A stretch of DNA of 64,000 bases from Gemmatimonadales bacterium (GCA_024278175.1 JAJRTS010000061.1:62001-126000), one strand, 5' to 3'. Counted from the first letter of the stretch, positions 43,967-52,690 are shown. The notes: a model not told the origin generated them from the letters alone. Numbers and translations are program-made.

Positions 43967-44566
43967 GTGCAAAACTATCCGGCTATGAACAACAAAAATG
44001 CACTGGCCGTCATGGCCCCGGCGGTAATTTTCGCCGCTCTCGCCGTCCTTGTGGCCCTGGCCGGCTGCACGGCCCGTCCCGAGGCGGATTCCGCGCCCGT
44101 AACCGCCGCCGCGGACATCGAGATGCCCGACCAGGTGTTTGACGGGTTCGAGATGTCGCTGACCGACGACGGGATCAGCAAGGGGCTGGTCCTGGCCCGC
44201 AGGGCGGAGAAATACGGTGAACTCCAGGAGTTCCGGGCCAGCGGGCTGACTGTGTTTTTTTACACCGAATCCGGCCGGGTGAGCTCTGTGCTGACCTCGC
44301 GCAGGGGGGTTATCCATACCGATACGGGCAACATGGAAGCGATGGACTCGGTGGTGGTTTTCTCCTCCGACAGCACCCGCACCCTGCACACCGAGCATCT
44401 TGTCTGGCTTAAGGGCGACAACATGATCCGTGGCGACAGCGCGGTTGTGGTCACTGGGCTCCGGGGAGAGGTAGCCGGCGATGGGTTTACCGCCGATGTG
44501 GGTTTCGAGAGAATCGACCTGAAAAATCCGACCGGAGATGTAAATGTGCTCGGCGACAAGTTCTGA
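43967..44566 (+). CDS. lptC: LPS export periplasmic protein LptC-like lipoprotein
   Basis: 199 residues from GTG 43967 (AAAGG at the end of the repeat lies about seven bases upstream); ATG 43985 is an alternative without a clear ribosome site. The N-terminus, VLVALAGCTARPEA, has a lipobox cysteine. The body is a beta-jellyroll: FEMSLTDDGISKGLVLARRAEKYG, FYTESGRVSSVLTSRRGVIHTDT and LVWLKGDNMIRGDSAVVV, the LptC pattern. LptC links the LptBFG transporter to LptA in moving LPS across the periplasm. It overlaps the OstA-like gene by 23 bases. Confidence 0.85.
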   Translation: MQNYPAMNNKNALAVMAPAVIFAALAVLVALAGCTARPEADSAPVTAAADIEMPDQVFDGFEMSLTDDGISKGLVLARRAEKYGELQEFRASGLTVFFYTESGRVSSVLTSRRGVIHTDTGNMEAMDSVVVFSSDSTRTLHTEHLVWLKGDNMIRGDSAVVVTGLRGEVAGDGFTADVGFERIDLKNPTGDVNVLGDKF

Positions 44567-45845
44567 GCGCCTCCCGCTGACTCGCCACCTGCTGCTGCAG
44601 GGCCTGTTGTTCGCTCTGCTGCTTCCGGCCGCCACGCCGAGCGCCCGGCAGGATTCCGGCCAGAGTGTGCCGTTTAAAATCCGCCACGCCGACCAGTTTG
44701 TTCAGAGCAAGGACTCCACGGGCGCCCGGCTTTACGTTCTGCTGGGCAACGTGCTGATCGTCCGCGAGGCCACTTCCATCTCCTGCGACAGTCTGACCTA
44801 TTTCCCCGACAACGGTTTTTTCCATTGTATCGGCAGCGTGCATGTGGCCGACAGCGTGCGTTCGCTCTCGAGCGATACGCTGTTTTATTATCTGGACCGG
44901 GCTTACTATCGCGCCGCCGGCGACATGCGGTGGAGTTCCGGAAAACTTTGGGGCAGCGGTAACCAGGGCGAGTACTGGCGCGGTAGCGCTCTGTTCAGGG
45001 TAACGGGCGAGGCGTTCGCGGCCGACAGCGCGCGTGAGCTGCATAGCGAGACCATGGAGTACGAATCCGCCACCGGGGTGCTGCGCGCACAGGGCGATGT
45101 GCGTTTCTCCGAGAGCGAATCCGGCTCCACCGGCGCGGCCGCAAGTGCGAGGTACAGTAGCGGGGACAAGCTGCTTGTTCTTCGCGGACGGCCCGTGCTG
45201 ACCTACTACGAGGACGAGGACAGCTTGCGCCAGGACCCCTTCAGCCTTACCGGCGACGTGGCTACCAGTTTCGGCCGGGACAGCCTTACCGCCACCGGCC
45301 GGGTCCGTCTCTGGCGCGACAGCCTGAGCGTGACCTCCGACAGCCTGTTTCACAACCTGGCCACGGACAGGAGCTATTTCCGTGGCGGACCTCCCCGGGT
45401 GGAGCATCCCGAGTACCGCCTTAGCGCCGAACGGCTGGACATCTCGAGCAGGGAGCGGCACCTGGAGTTGATCGAGGCCGAGGTCGGCGGGCGCGGTGAG
45501 TTCAGTACCGGCGGAGACTCAGCAGAGCAGCGCGGCCTCCGCCGGGAGCATGGAAGCTGGATAGAGGGGGATACGCTACGGCTGTTTTTCAGCCGCAATG
45601 CGATGGACAGTATTTACGCGGCCGGCTCAGCGCGCAGCTTTTATCGTGAAAACGAATTGAGCGGAGTCAATTACGTGCAGGGCGGGATAATCCTGTTGGT
45701 GTTCGAGGATAATCTGCTGGAAGTGGTCGAGGTGCGCGACGGTGGACGGGGAGTGTACGTTCCACCTGATACAGGCGGCGTAATTACTGTTATTCCGGAC
45801 TCTTCCGGTTTTTTATCACCCCCGGACAGTGTTTTTCCGCGCTAA
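44544..45845 (+). CDS. OstA/LptA-like LPS transport protein
   Basis: 433 residues with a signal peptide (LLQGLLFALLLPAATPSA). Repeated beta-jellyroll units follow, e.g. ARLYVLLGNVLIVREATSISCDSLTYF, YRAAGDMRWSSGKLWGSGNQGEYW and GVLRAQGDVRFSESES, typical of the OstA/LptA fold (OstA_2 type). Length exceeds a simple LptA (about 180 residues), so it may be an extended periplasmic bridge; a barrel domain like LptD's is not evident. It begins within lptC and is followed 155 bases later by lptB. Confidence 0.82.
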   Translation: MCSATSSERLPLTRHLLLQGLLFALLLPAATPSARQDSGQSVPFKIRHADQFVQSKDSTGARLYVLLGNVLIVREATSISCDSLTYFPDNGFFHCIGSVHVADSVRSLSSDTLFYYLDRAYYRAAGDMRWSSGKLWGSGNQGEYWRGSALFRVTGEAFAADSARELHSETMEYESATGVLRAQGDVRFSESESGSTGAAASARYSSGDKLLVLRGRPVLTYYEDEDSLRQDPFSLTGDVATSFGRDSLTATGRVRLWRDSLSVTSDSLFHNLATDRSYFRGGPPRVEHPEYRLSAERLDISSRERHLELIEAEVGGRGEFSTGGDSAEQRGLRREHGSWIEGDTLRLFFSRNAMDSIYAAGSARSFYRENELSGVNYVQGGIILLVFEDNLLEVVEVRDGGRGVYVPPDTGGVITVIPDSSGFLSPPDSVFPR

Positions 45846-46000
45846 ACCATTGACATCTCCCCCATACTTTCTTTAATTTTATAAGAGACTGGCATGATTT
45901 TTGTTGGCGAATGTACCGCGGTAGCGGTCCCAGGGGGCGATGACGAAGGAGGAAATCGCGGCCCGGGCCTGCGAGTTGCGGATAACGGGAGAAAACACTA
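45846..46000 (+). promoter_or_regulatory. lptB leader: candidate promoters and a 22-codon upstream ORF
   Basis: TTGACA at 45850-45855 is a perfect -35 but no good -10 follows at 16-18 bases. TGGCATGATTTTTGTT at 45890-45905 resembles a sigma-54 -24/-12 element (GG-N10-GT, where consensus is GC). A small ORF, ATG 45940 to TGA 46006, encodes [22 protein letters not shown] with GGGGG just upstream; it overlaps the lptB CTG start and could couple translation. All three are candidates only. Confidence 0.4.
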
Positions 46001-46729
46001 CTGTCTGATCTGCGTCTATATACACGGGGTCTGGTCAAAAAATACAAGAAGCGCAGGGTTGTGGATCAAGTTGACCTCGAAGTGGGCCAGGGTGAAGTTG
46101 TGGGGTTGCTGGGCCCAAACGGCGCGGGTAAGACAACTACCTTCTACATGATAGTCGGACTGATCAGACCCGGGGCCGGCGATATTTTTCTCGGTGAGCG
46201 CAAGCTTACCGGCCTGCCGATGTACCGCAGGGCCGGAATGGGGATCGGTTACCTGCCCCAGGAACCGTCGGTGTTCCGCAAACTGACGGTAGAGGAAAAC
46301 CTTATTGCGATCCTCGAAACGCGCCCCATGAGCAGGGCGGAGCGCGCAAGCCGCCTCGAGGAGTTGCTCGATGAGCTGGGATTGCAGAAGGTGCGCTCAA
46401 GCATGGCCTATTCGCTTTCAGGCGGGGAGCGCAGGCGGCTGGAGATTACCCGCGCGCTGATTACTCAGCCGCGCTTTATCCTGCTTGATGAGCCGTTTGC
46501 GGGGGTCGATCCGATTGCTGTCGACGATATTCAGGAAATTATCAGCAGGCTCAAACAGCGGGGGATCGGAATTCTGATCACCGATCATAATGTCCGCGAA
46601 ACGCTGCAGATAACCGACAGAGCTTATATCATGTTCGAGGGACGGATTCATCTCAGCGGGGATGCCGAGACACTGATCAACGACCCGACAGCGCGTAAAC
46701 TGTATCTGGGACAGGATTTTAAAATGTAA
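46001..46729 (+). CDS. lptB: LPS export ABC transporter ATPase LptB, CTG start
   Basis: 242 residues from CTG 46001. The family N-terminus [25 protein letters not shown] is encoded upstream of the ORF-track GTG 46061, and between the in-frame TAA at 45983 and 46061 there is no ATG, GTG or TTG. GGGAG lies nine bases before CTG 46001, giving [10 protein letters not shown]. Motifs: Walker [14 protein letters not shown], the LptB-specific [25 protein letters not shown], signature [11 protein letters not shown], Walker [16 protein letters not shown] and switch DHNVRETL. It powers LPS extraction at the inner membrane with LptFG. Confidence 0.93.
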   Translation: MSDLRLYTRGLVKKYKKRRVVDQVDLEVGQGEVVGLLGPNGAGKTTTFYMIVGLIRPGAGDIFLGERKLTGLPMYRRAGMGIGYLPQEPSVFRKLTVEENLIAILETRPMSRAERASRLEELLDELGLQKVRSSMAYSLSGGERRRLEITRALITQPRFILLDEPFAGVDPIAVDDIQEIISRLKQRGIGILITDHNVRETLQITDRAYIMFEGRIHLSGDAETLINDPTARKLYLGQDFKM

Positions 46730-46910
46730 AGGGGACCTCTGATAATTTAGATATTGAAGCGAGCCCGAGCGAGAAGCTGCTCCGGCAAGGCTTGATGATA
46801 AAAACCGCCGGAAGCATAGCCGCGCTATGTTGAGGACGGTTTTAAACAAAAACGCAGCCGGGCAGTTGGGTAGCACCGGCGCAGCCAATAGATGATTATT
46901 AGAGGTTCCT
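46730..46910. repeat. Palindromic intergenic element between lptB and rpoN
   Basis: Imperfect terminal inverted repeats, AGGGGACCTCTGATAAT (46730-46746) and ATTATTAGAGGTTCCT (46895-46910), bound about 180 bases. Inside, AAAACCG...CGGTTTT encloses a perfect CATAGC-CGC-GCTATG hairpin. It begins on the last base of the lptB stop codon. No ORF is present. It resembles the element before hemB in architecture but not in sequence. Confidence 0.7.
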
Positions 46911-46960
46911 AAAGGCCTGGCCGCCGTTGGCCAGCCGGCAATTCAGCCGCGGAATGCGAG

Positions 46961-48523
46961 ATGGCGCTTTACAACAGAATGGAATTGCAATTCCGTCAGG
47001 AGCTGCAGATCAATCCACGCCTCTATCAGGCGATGGACCTGCTGCAGATGCCCATGCTGGACCTTCAGGTTCACCTTAAGCAGGAGCTGATGGTTAATCC
47101 CTTCCTGGAGATGCTTGAAGATGCCGAGGAGGGAATCGAGACCACGGACGAGGCCGGGGACGAAGCGGGTGAGGATGAAACGGCTGAAAGCGAGCAGTAC
47201 GAAGAGTCGGAGCCGGAGATGGTGGACGATGAGAATGCCGGGGATGAACAGCCGGGCGAGCCGGAGCTGTCGTATGACGACGAGGTTGACCCGCTGATTG
47301 ACGGGAAGCCTGAGGACGGCGACCTGACCAGTAAGGATCAGGATGAGATTGACTGGGATGAGATCCTGCGCGAGAACGACAATATCGACTACGACAATTT
47401 CGTCCAGGAAGTGGATGACCGCGAGTTCCGCGAAAAAGCTCCCACCAGCGGCCGCTCCCTTTACGAGCATCTTATCGAGCAGTTGTACCTGCTCAAACTC
47501 GACAGCGCTCAGCGCAGGATCGGCGAAGAAATAATCGGCGATATCGACGATGACGGTTACCTGCAAAGCTCGATCAGCGAGATTGCCTTCCGCCTTCGCG
47601 CCGAAGAGGACGAGGTCAGCGAGGTGCTCGGGCGGATCAAGACCCTGGAACCGGTGGGTGTCGGCGCCATGAACCTTCGCGAATGCCTGCTGATCCAGTT
47701 GCGGGATAAAGGGCAGGAAGGTGAGTTGGTTTACCAGTTGGTGGAGGACTATTTCGAGGAACTTTCAAAGCGCCACTGGCAGGATATCGCCAAGGCCACC
47801 GGCCTGAGTCTGAAAGTTATCCAGGACGCCGCCGACGAGATCGCCCGGCTGGAGCCCAAGCCCGGGCGGCTGATCAGCGAGGGCCGCGAAGACAACTATG
47901 TGATTCCCGACCTGGTGGTCGATAAGGTGGAGGGCGAGTATGTGGTCTATGTCAACGACTTCAACCTTCCGCACCTTCGCCTGAGCCGCGCCTACAAGGA
48001 TATCGCCCGCGACAAAAAACAGTTCAAGGGTGAGGCCAAGGAATTTATTTACAACAAGCTCAACAGCGCCAACTGGTTGATCCAGGCCATAGAGCAGCGC
48101 AAGCAGACCATGCTCAAGGTGATGCGCTTTATCGTGGAAAAACAGCACGATTTTTTTGAATACGGGATCAGCCACCTCAAGCCGCTTACCCTGCGCGAGG
48201 TTTCCGAGGTGATCGAGATGCACGAATCGACGATCAGCAGGGTAACCAACGACAAGTATTGCCAGACTCCCAGGGGAGTGTTTCAACTCAAGTTCTTCTT
48301 CAGTGTCGGCCTGGCCAGTGATAACGGCGAGGACGTGTCGGCAAGGGGGATCAAGAGCAATATCTCCAAGATGATCGAAAACGAGGATACCTCCAAGCCT
48401 CTCACGGACCAGGAAATAGTCGCCCGCCTCAAGGCCGAGGGGATCAAGATCGCCAGGCGCACGGTGGCTAAATACCGCGACCAGTTGGGCATCCTGCCCG
48501 CCAGGATGCGCAAGCGCGTCTGA
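46961..48523 (+). CDS. rpoN: RNA polymerase sigma-54 factor
   Basis: 520 residues. Region I is QFRQELQINPRLYQAMDLLQMPMLDLQVHLKQEL; region II is very acidic (residues 50-145). The core-binding domain (about 160-330) includes GRSLYEHLIEQLYLLKL and VGVGAMNLRECLLIQL. The helix-turn-helix is LREVSEVIEMHESTISRVTNDKY, and the RpoN box ARRTVAKYRDQLGI is intact near the end. Sigma-54 reads -24/-12 promoters with activator ATPases. The gene order lptB-rpoN-hpf-hprK-ptsH is a variant of the proteobacterial rpoN operon. Confidence 0.97.
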   Translation: MALYNRMELQFRQELQINPRLYQAMDLLQMPMLDLQVHLKQELMVNPFLEMLEDAEEGIETTDEAGDEAGEDETAESEQYEESEPEMVDDENAGDEQPGEPELSYDDEVDPLIDGKPEDGDLTSKDQDEIDWDEILRENDNIDYDNFVQEVDDREFREKAPTSGRSLYEHLIEQLYLLKLDSAQRRIGEEIIGDIDDDGYLQSSISEIAFRLRAEEDEVSEVLGRIKTLEPVGVGAMNLRECLLIQLRDKGQEGELVYQLVEDYFEELSKRHWQDIAKATGLSLKVIQDAADEIARLEPKPGRLISEGREDNYVIPDLVVDKVEGEYVVYVNDFNLPHLRLSRAYKDIARDKKQFKGEAKEFIYNKLNSANWLIQAIEQRKQTMLKVMRFIVEKQHDFFEYGISHLKPLTLREVSEVIEMHESTISRVTNDKYCQTPRGVFQLKFFFSVGLASDNGEDVSARGIKSNISKMIENEDTSKPLTDQEIVARLKAEGIKIARRTVAKYRDQLGILPARMRKRV

Positions 48524-48795
48524 GGTTTTTCAACCGCGGTCGTCATTTTTCCGGCATTATCTGCCCTTGAGCGGTGGACAAGCGGCACGATTCAGGTTAT
48601 GTTAAAACAGGTGTATGTCAGCGGACTTTAAGGTCCGTGGTTAGCCACCACTTATACCATTTATACGGGAGGACATACCAAAAAACGCATTGTCGCGGTG
48701 ACTGCAATCAAGGTGAACTGCAATGGGGTTTGGGAGCAGTAATAATTGTGATGTGGGAATTAGGCAAGGTATGCTGAAACCTGAAGGGGGAATTA
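48524..48795. other. Intergenic region rpoN-hpf
   Basis: 272 bases with two small inverted repeats: CGGAC-TTTAAG-GTCCG (about 48622-48637) and GTGGT-TAGCC-ACCAC (about 48637-48652). I see no clear promoter pair or terminator. The 67-codon ORF here has no coding character. The hpf ribosome site GGGGG is at its end. Confidence 0.4.
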
Positions 48796-49230
48796 ATGCA
48801 GATCAACATCACCCGGAAAAGTGCGGGACTCAGTGACAGTCTGAGAACATATGTCGAAAGCAAGCTCGAGGGATTGGAAGGGCGTTTTAACAATGTTATC
48901 GATGCCAACGTTCTGATCAGTGAGCACGGCAAGGAGAATTGCGTTGAAGTTAATCTTCGTGTAACCGGCGTCAACGTGTTCGCCAAGGACAATAACACGA
49001 ACCTCAGGGCCGCTTTCGATTTCTGTGTCGATAAATTGGAAAAGCAACTCTCAAAGAGGAAAGAAAAGATGCGCCGCAAAACACTTACCCCGCAGGAGGC
49101 GCTTCTGAGCGGGAAAGTGTTTGCCGAGAGTAATCCGGAGCCGGAGAGCAAGGATAGTCCGGATCAGCCGGTTCTGTTGTTCGATCCGGAAGAGGAAAGG
49201 GACGAGCCGGAACAACGCACCGGCACCTGA
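48796..49230 (+). CDS. hpf: Ribosome hibernation promoting factor
   Basis: 144 residues. The S30AE/YfiA domain fills residues 1-100: MQINITRKSAGLSDSLRTYVESKLEGLEGRF, then EVNLRVTGVNVFAKDNNTNLRAAFDF and KLEKQLSKRKEKMRRK. The remaining 40 residues are acidic and do not match the dimerising domain of long HPF, so this is a short form with a tail. It binds the ribosomal A/P sites and silences ribosomes in stationary phase. It lies between rpoN and hprK, as in proteobacterial rpoN operons. Confidence 0.93.
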   Translation: MQINITRKSAGLSDSLRTYVESKLEGLEGRFNNVIDANVLISEHGKENCVEVNLRVTGVNVFAKDNNTNLRAAFDFCVDKLEKQLSKRKEKMRRKTLTPQEALLSGKVFAESNPEPESKDSPDQPVLLFDPEEERDEPEQRTGT

Positions 49231-49266
49231 TTTTCCGGGCGGTTTCGCACTAAAGCGGTAATTAAT

Positions 49267-49311
49267 CGCAAAGCCGCGTCCTCCGCATCAGCCGGAGGAT
49301 GCGGCTTTGCG
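49267..49311. repeat. Strong perfect stem-loop between hpf and hprK
   Basis: CGCAAAGCCGC (49267-49277) pairs with GCGGCTTTGCG (49301-49311), and inside TCCTCCG pairs with CGGAGGA; the loop is about seven bases. The stem totals roughly 18 bp with one small interruption. No T tract follows, so it is not a classical terminator. It may be an mRNA processing or stability element, or a factor-dependent attenuator ahead of hprK. Confidence 0.8.
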
Positions 49312-49349
49312 CAATCTGCCCTTGTACGCTAAGCAGATGTGGGTTCCCG

Positions 49350-50318
49350 ATGCAACAGGAAGAGAAATCAATCCAGGTCGCCACGCTGTTGTCCGATTGC
49401 GCCGACCGGTTCAAACTCCGGCTGCTTACCAGCGAGAGCACTCTTGGGAGCAGGATTATCAACGCTGAAATCAGCAGGCCGGGGCTGATCCTGGCCGGGT
49501 TCAGCAAGCGCTTTGCCTGGGACAGGACACAGGTGATAGGCGAGACCGAAGTTGTTTACATGGAGAGCCTGGACAGCGCCACGCTGGAGCGTTATCTGGA
49601 CAAGATGTGCGCGTTTGAAATCCCCTGCATTTTCGTCTCAAAGGGTCTCGACGCCCCGCAGGCTCTGCTCGATGCCGCCGAGCGTCACGGCCGTCCGGTG
49701 CTGGGCACCAGGCTGGGGACCCAGGACTTCACCCGGCGCTTCAGCGCCTTTCTCGAAACCAATTTTGCCCCCCGGCAGTACCTTCACGGCTCCCTGGCCG
49801 ATGTCTACGGAGTGGGCCTGCTTTATATCGGCCCCAGTGGAATAGGCAAGAGCGAGTGCGTGTTGGACCTGGTCGAGCGTGGACACCGGCTTGTTTGCGA
49901 TGACGTGGTGCATATTACCCGCGAGAACAACGAGACTCTGGTAGGCATGGCTAACGAGGGACTGGGGCACCACATGGAGATCAGGGGGTTGGGGATAATC
50001 GATGTGTTCCGGCTCTTCGGGATCAGGGCCGTGCGCAAGCGTAAGCGGATCGAGGTCGTGGTGGAGTTGGTCAACTGGGAGGATAGCGGCGATATCGACC
50101 GCACCGGCCTTGACGACCGCACGACCGAAATACTGGGAGTCACCCTGCCGTTGGTTCAGGTTCCGCTGGTGCCGGGCAAGAACATTACGGTTATCAGCGA
50201 AGTGATCGCCACCAACCATCTGCTCAAACTCAAGGGCCACCACTCGGCCAGGGAGTTCAATCGCAGTTTGCTTGAACAAATGAAGCAAGTCGATTATATT
50301 GACGAGGTTTCGGAATAA
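49350..50318 (+). CDS. hprK: HPr kinase/phosphorylase
   Basis: 322 residues from ATG 49350. The N-terminal domain (residues 1-130) precedes the Walker A GPSGIGKSEC (about 160), the HPr-kinase signature LGHHMEIRGLGIIDV and RTTEILGVTLPLVQVPLVPG. It phosphorylates the regulatory serine of HPr with ATP or PPi and reverses the reaction with phosphate. No strong ribosome site precedes the ATG. The partner HPr gene lies 82 bases downstream and carries the target serine. Confidence 0.95.
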   Translation: MQQEEKSIQVATLLSDCADRFKLRLLTSESTLGSRIINAEISRPGLILAGFSKRFAWDRTQVIGETEVVYMESLDSATLERYLDKMCAFEIPCIFVSKGLDAPQALLDAAERHGRPVLGTRLGTQDFTRRFSAFLETNFAPRQYLHGSLADVYGVGLLYIGPSGIGKSECVLDLVERGHRLVCDDVVHITRENNETLVGMANEGLGHHMEIRGLGIIDVFRLFGIRAVRKRKRIEVVVELVNWEDSGDIDRTGLDDRTTEILGVTLPLVQVPLVPGKNITVISEVIATNHLLKLKGHHSAREFNRSLLEQMKQVDYIDEVSE

Positions 50319-50400
50319 CCTGAAAATTTGCGGAGTTATCCGGTTCGTTATGACAAAGGTCAGGTAGTATCCAAGTTGCATTCCGCAAAGAAAACGATCG

Positions 50401-50685
50401 ATGATGCCACAGATGCGTACAGAGGTTGTAATCCTGAACAAGTTGGGCCTGCATGCCAGACCGGCGGCGCTGCTGGTCCAGGCCACCAGCAAGTTTAAGA
50501 GTGAGATCTACCTTAAAAAAAACGACATGGAAGTAAATGCCAAGAGCATTCTGGGTGTGATGATGCTTGCGGCCGAGTGTGGCGCTACCCTGGCCGTATC
50601 GGTCGCCGGAGAGGACGCCGAGGACGCGGTGAAAACAGTGGTCGAACTGTTCGAGAGTAAGTTCGGCGAGGACCAGGAGGAGTAG
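50401..50685 (+). CDS. ptsH: Phosphocarrier protein HPr
   Basis: 94 residues (ATG at 50401, 50404 or 50413 possible). The EI-phosphorylated histidine is H18 in NKLGLHARPA, and the HprK target serine is S49 in VNAKSILGVMMLAA. Both sites are present, so it can act in a regulatory relay. It lies between hprK and ptsI. No EII permease or PtsN gene is in the window. A small inverted repeat TTTGCGGA/TCCGCAAA flanks the gap before it. Confidence 0.95.
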   Translation: MMPQMRTEVVILNKLGLHARPAALLVQATSKFKSEIYLKKNDMEVNAKSILGVMMLAAECGATLAVSVAGEDAEDAVKTVVELFESKFGEDQEE

Positions 50686-50692
50686 TTCTAAG

Positions 50693-52510
50693 ATGCCCAA
50701 GCCCGCATCCGGTAAACAGGAGAAGGGCTCCGGAAGGAAAAGAAGGAAAGGCCAACTGACGATTGCCGGGCTGGCCGCGTCTCCGGGGCTGGTGATGGGC
50801 AAGGTGACCATTGTCGGCGACGGGGTGACGAATATCCCGGTCCGCAAGCTGGACAGTTCTCAGGTGGAAAGCGAGATAGAGCGTTTCCGCCACTCACTGC
50901 AGGAAACCCGCCGGCAGTTTATCGAGTTGTGCGACCGCCTGCGCGACAAACTCAAGAAAGAATCCGCGGCAATATTTGACGCCCACCTGCTGATGATCGA
51001 CGACGTTACGGTTATCGACCGCACGATTACGCTTGTCCGTGAAAAAAAGATAGGCGCCGAGCAAGCCTACTCGATGACTGTCGACAGTTTCATCAAGGTG
51101 CTTGGCGCAGTGGAAAACGACAGCTACCTTCGCGCGCGCACCGCCGATATCCGCGATGTGGAGCGCAGGGTGCTCTCCAACCTGATGGGCCTGGGCGATA
51201 CTTCCAGAATCAAGCTGAGCGAACCCTCCGTGCTGATCGCCCACGATCTCACTCCGTCCCAGACCGCCCAGCTCGACCGGAAGCTGGTGCTGGGCTGTGC
51301 TACCGATGTAGGCGGCAGCACCAGCCATACGGCCATTCTCAGCCGGTCCCTGGAGATCCCGGCGGTGGTGGGGCTGGGAAATATCAGTGCCCAGGTTGTC
51401 AACGGGGATCAGGTGATTGTCGATGGTTACCTCGGCCGGGTGATCGTGCGGCCCAACAGCGAGCAGATTGATCGTTTTTTCGCGCGAGCCAAGGCATTCA
51501 GGAAAATAGAGGAGCGGTTGGCGGAACTGAAGGACCTGCCGGCGCGCACGGTTGACGGGACCCTCGTTGAGCTCTCGGCCAATATCGAGTTTCCCAGTGA
51601 GCTGGATTCGGTACTCAGCCACGGAGCAAAGGGTGTGGGCCTGTTCCGTACCGAATTTCTTTATCTGACCCGCAACGACCTTCCCAGCGAGCAGGAGCAG
51701 TACGAGGCTTATTCGCAGGTGGCCAGCCGGATCGCGCCGGACCAGGTGATTATCCGCACGCTGGATCTGGGTGCGGACAAATTCTCCAGCCAGATCCAGC
51801 CGTTCCCCGACCCCAATCCGTACCTGGGCAACCGGGCGATCAGGATTTGTCTGAAGCGCAAAGACATATTCCGCACCCAGTTGCGCGCTATTTTCCGCGC
51901 CACCGCTCACGGAGATGTCAAGATACTGCTGCCGCTGGTCTCGGCGGTGGAGGAATTGAAGAAGGCGGTGGCCTTTGTCCGCAGGGTACGCCGGGAACTG
52001 ACCGATGAGGGCGTGGCCATGGCCGGGAATGTTCAGATCGGCAGCATGATTGAGGTGCCCTCTGCGGCGCTGTTGATCGAGGATTTCCTGCCCTATGTCG
52101 ATTTCATCTCTATCGGCACCAACGACCTGATCCAGTACGTGATGGCTGTCGACAGGGGGAACGAGCGCGTAGCCCATCTCTACCAGCCGCTGAACCCGGC
52201 GGTAATCCGGCTGATTGGCAAAGTGGTTGCCGCCGCCCGCGAAAACAACAAATGGGTGGGTGTTTGCGGTGAGATGGCGGGTGACCCGTATACGGCCCTG
52301 TTGCTGGTGGGGCTGGGTGTTGACGAGTTGTCCACCAGTGCGGCGGCCATTCCGCGGATCAAGAAAGTGATCCGCTCGATCTCTTTCGAACAGGCGCGCA
52401 GGATAGCCGAAAAGGTGCTGACGTTAAACAGTGCGGCCAAGATCAAGAATTATCTGACCCAGAGGATCGAAGAGCTTGACGAGGGGATAATAGAGATATT
52501 CGGCGAGTGA
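50693..52510 (+). CDS. ptsI: Phosphoenolpyruvate-protein phosphotransferase (Enzyme I)
   Basis: 605 residues with an N-terminal basic extension (SGKQEKGSGRKRRKGQ). The phosphohistidine is in DVGGSTSHTAILSRSLEIPAV (about residue 210). The PEP-binding barrel has GVGLFRTEFLYL, TLDLGADKF, NRAIRICLK, GSMIEVPSA, DFISIGTNDLIQYVMAVDR and the cysteine in WVGVCGEMAGD. It phosphorylates HPr from PEP. GGAGGAG precedes the ATG, in the end of ptsH. Confidence 0.96.
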   Translation: MPKPASGKQEKGSGRKRRKGQLTIAGLAASPGLVMGKVTIVGDGVTNIPVRKLDSSQVESEIERFRHSLQETRRQFIELCDRLRDKLKKESAAIFDAHLLMIDDVTVIDRTITLVREKKIGAEQAYSMTVDSFIKVLGAVENDSYLRARTADIRDVERRVLSNLMGLGDTSRIKLSEPSVLIAHDLTPSQTAQLDRKLVLGCATDVGGSTSHTAILSRSLEIPAVVGLGNISAQVVNGDQVIVDGYLGRVIVRPNSEQIDRFFARAKAFRKIEERLAELKDLPARTVDGTLVELSANIEFPSELDSVLSHGAKGVGLFRTEFLYLTRNDLPSEQEQYEAYSQVASRIAPDQVIIRTLDLGADKFSSQIQPFPDPNPYLGNRAIRICLKRKDIFRTQLRAIFRATAHGDVKILLPLVSAVEELKKAVAFVRRVRRELTDEGVAMAGNVQIGSMIEVPSAALLIEDFLPYVDFISIGTNDLIQYVMAVDRGNERVAHLYQPLNPAVIRLIGKVVAAARENNKWVGVCGEMAGDPYTALLLVGLGVDELSTSAAAIPRIKKVIRSISFEQARRIAEKVLTLNSAAKIKNYLTQRIEELDEGIIEIFGE

Positions 52511-52690
52511 TGTTCCGGCCCTGTCCCGCTCACGCAGCGGCCCCTGCTGTTCTTTCTGCTGTTTGCCGTAGTTTCTTCAACTGCCTGTTAACAAGTGTGT
52601 TGAAGTATCACGACCACCATGGAGATCGAGCTGTCATCGATCAGCCAACGGTCACTTTACCTGCCCCCGACGGCGGAATAGATAAAAAAT

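Noticed and set aside
48574-48777. 67-codon ORF between rpoN and hpf
   Set aside because: No ribosome site and no protein-like composition; more likely untranslated leader.
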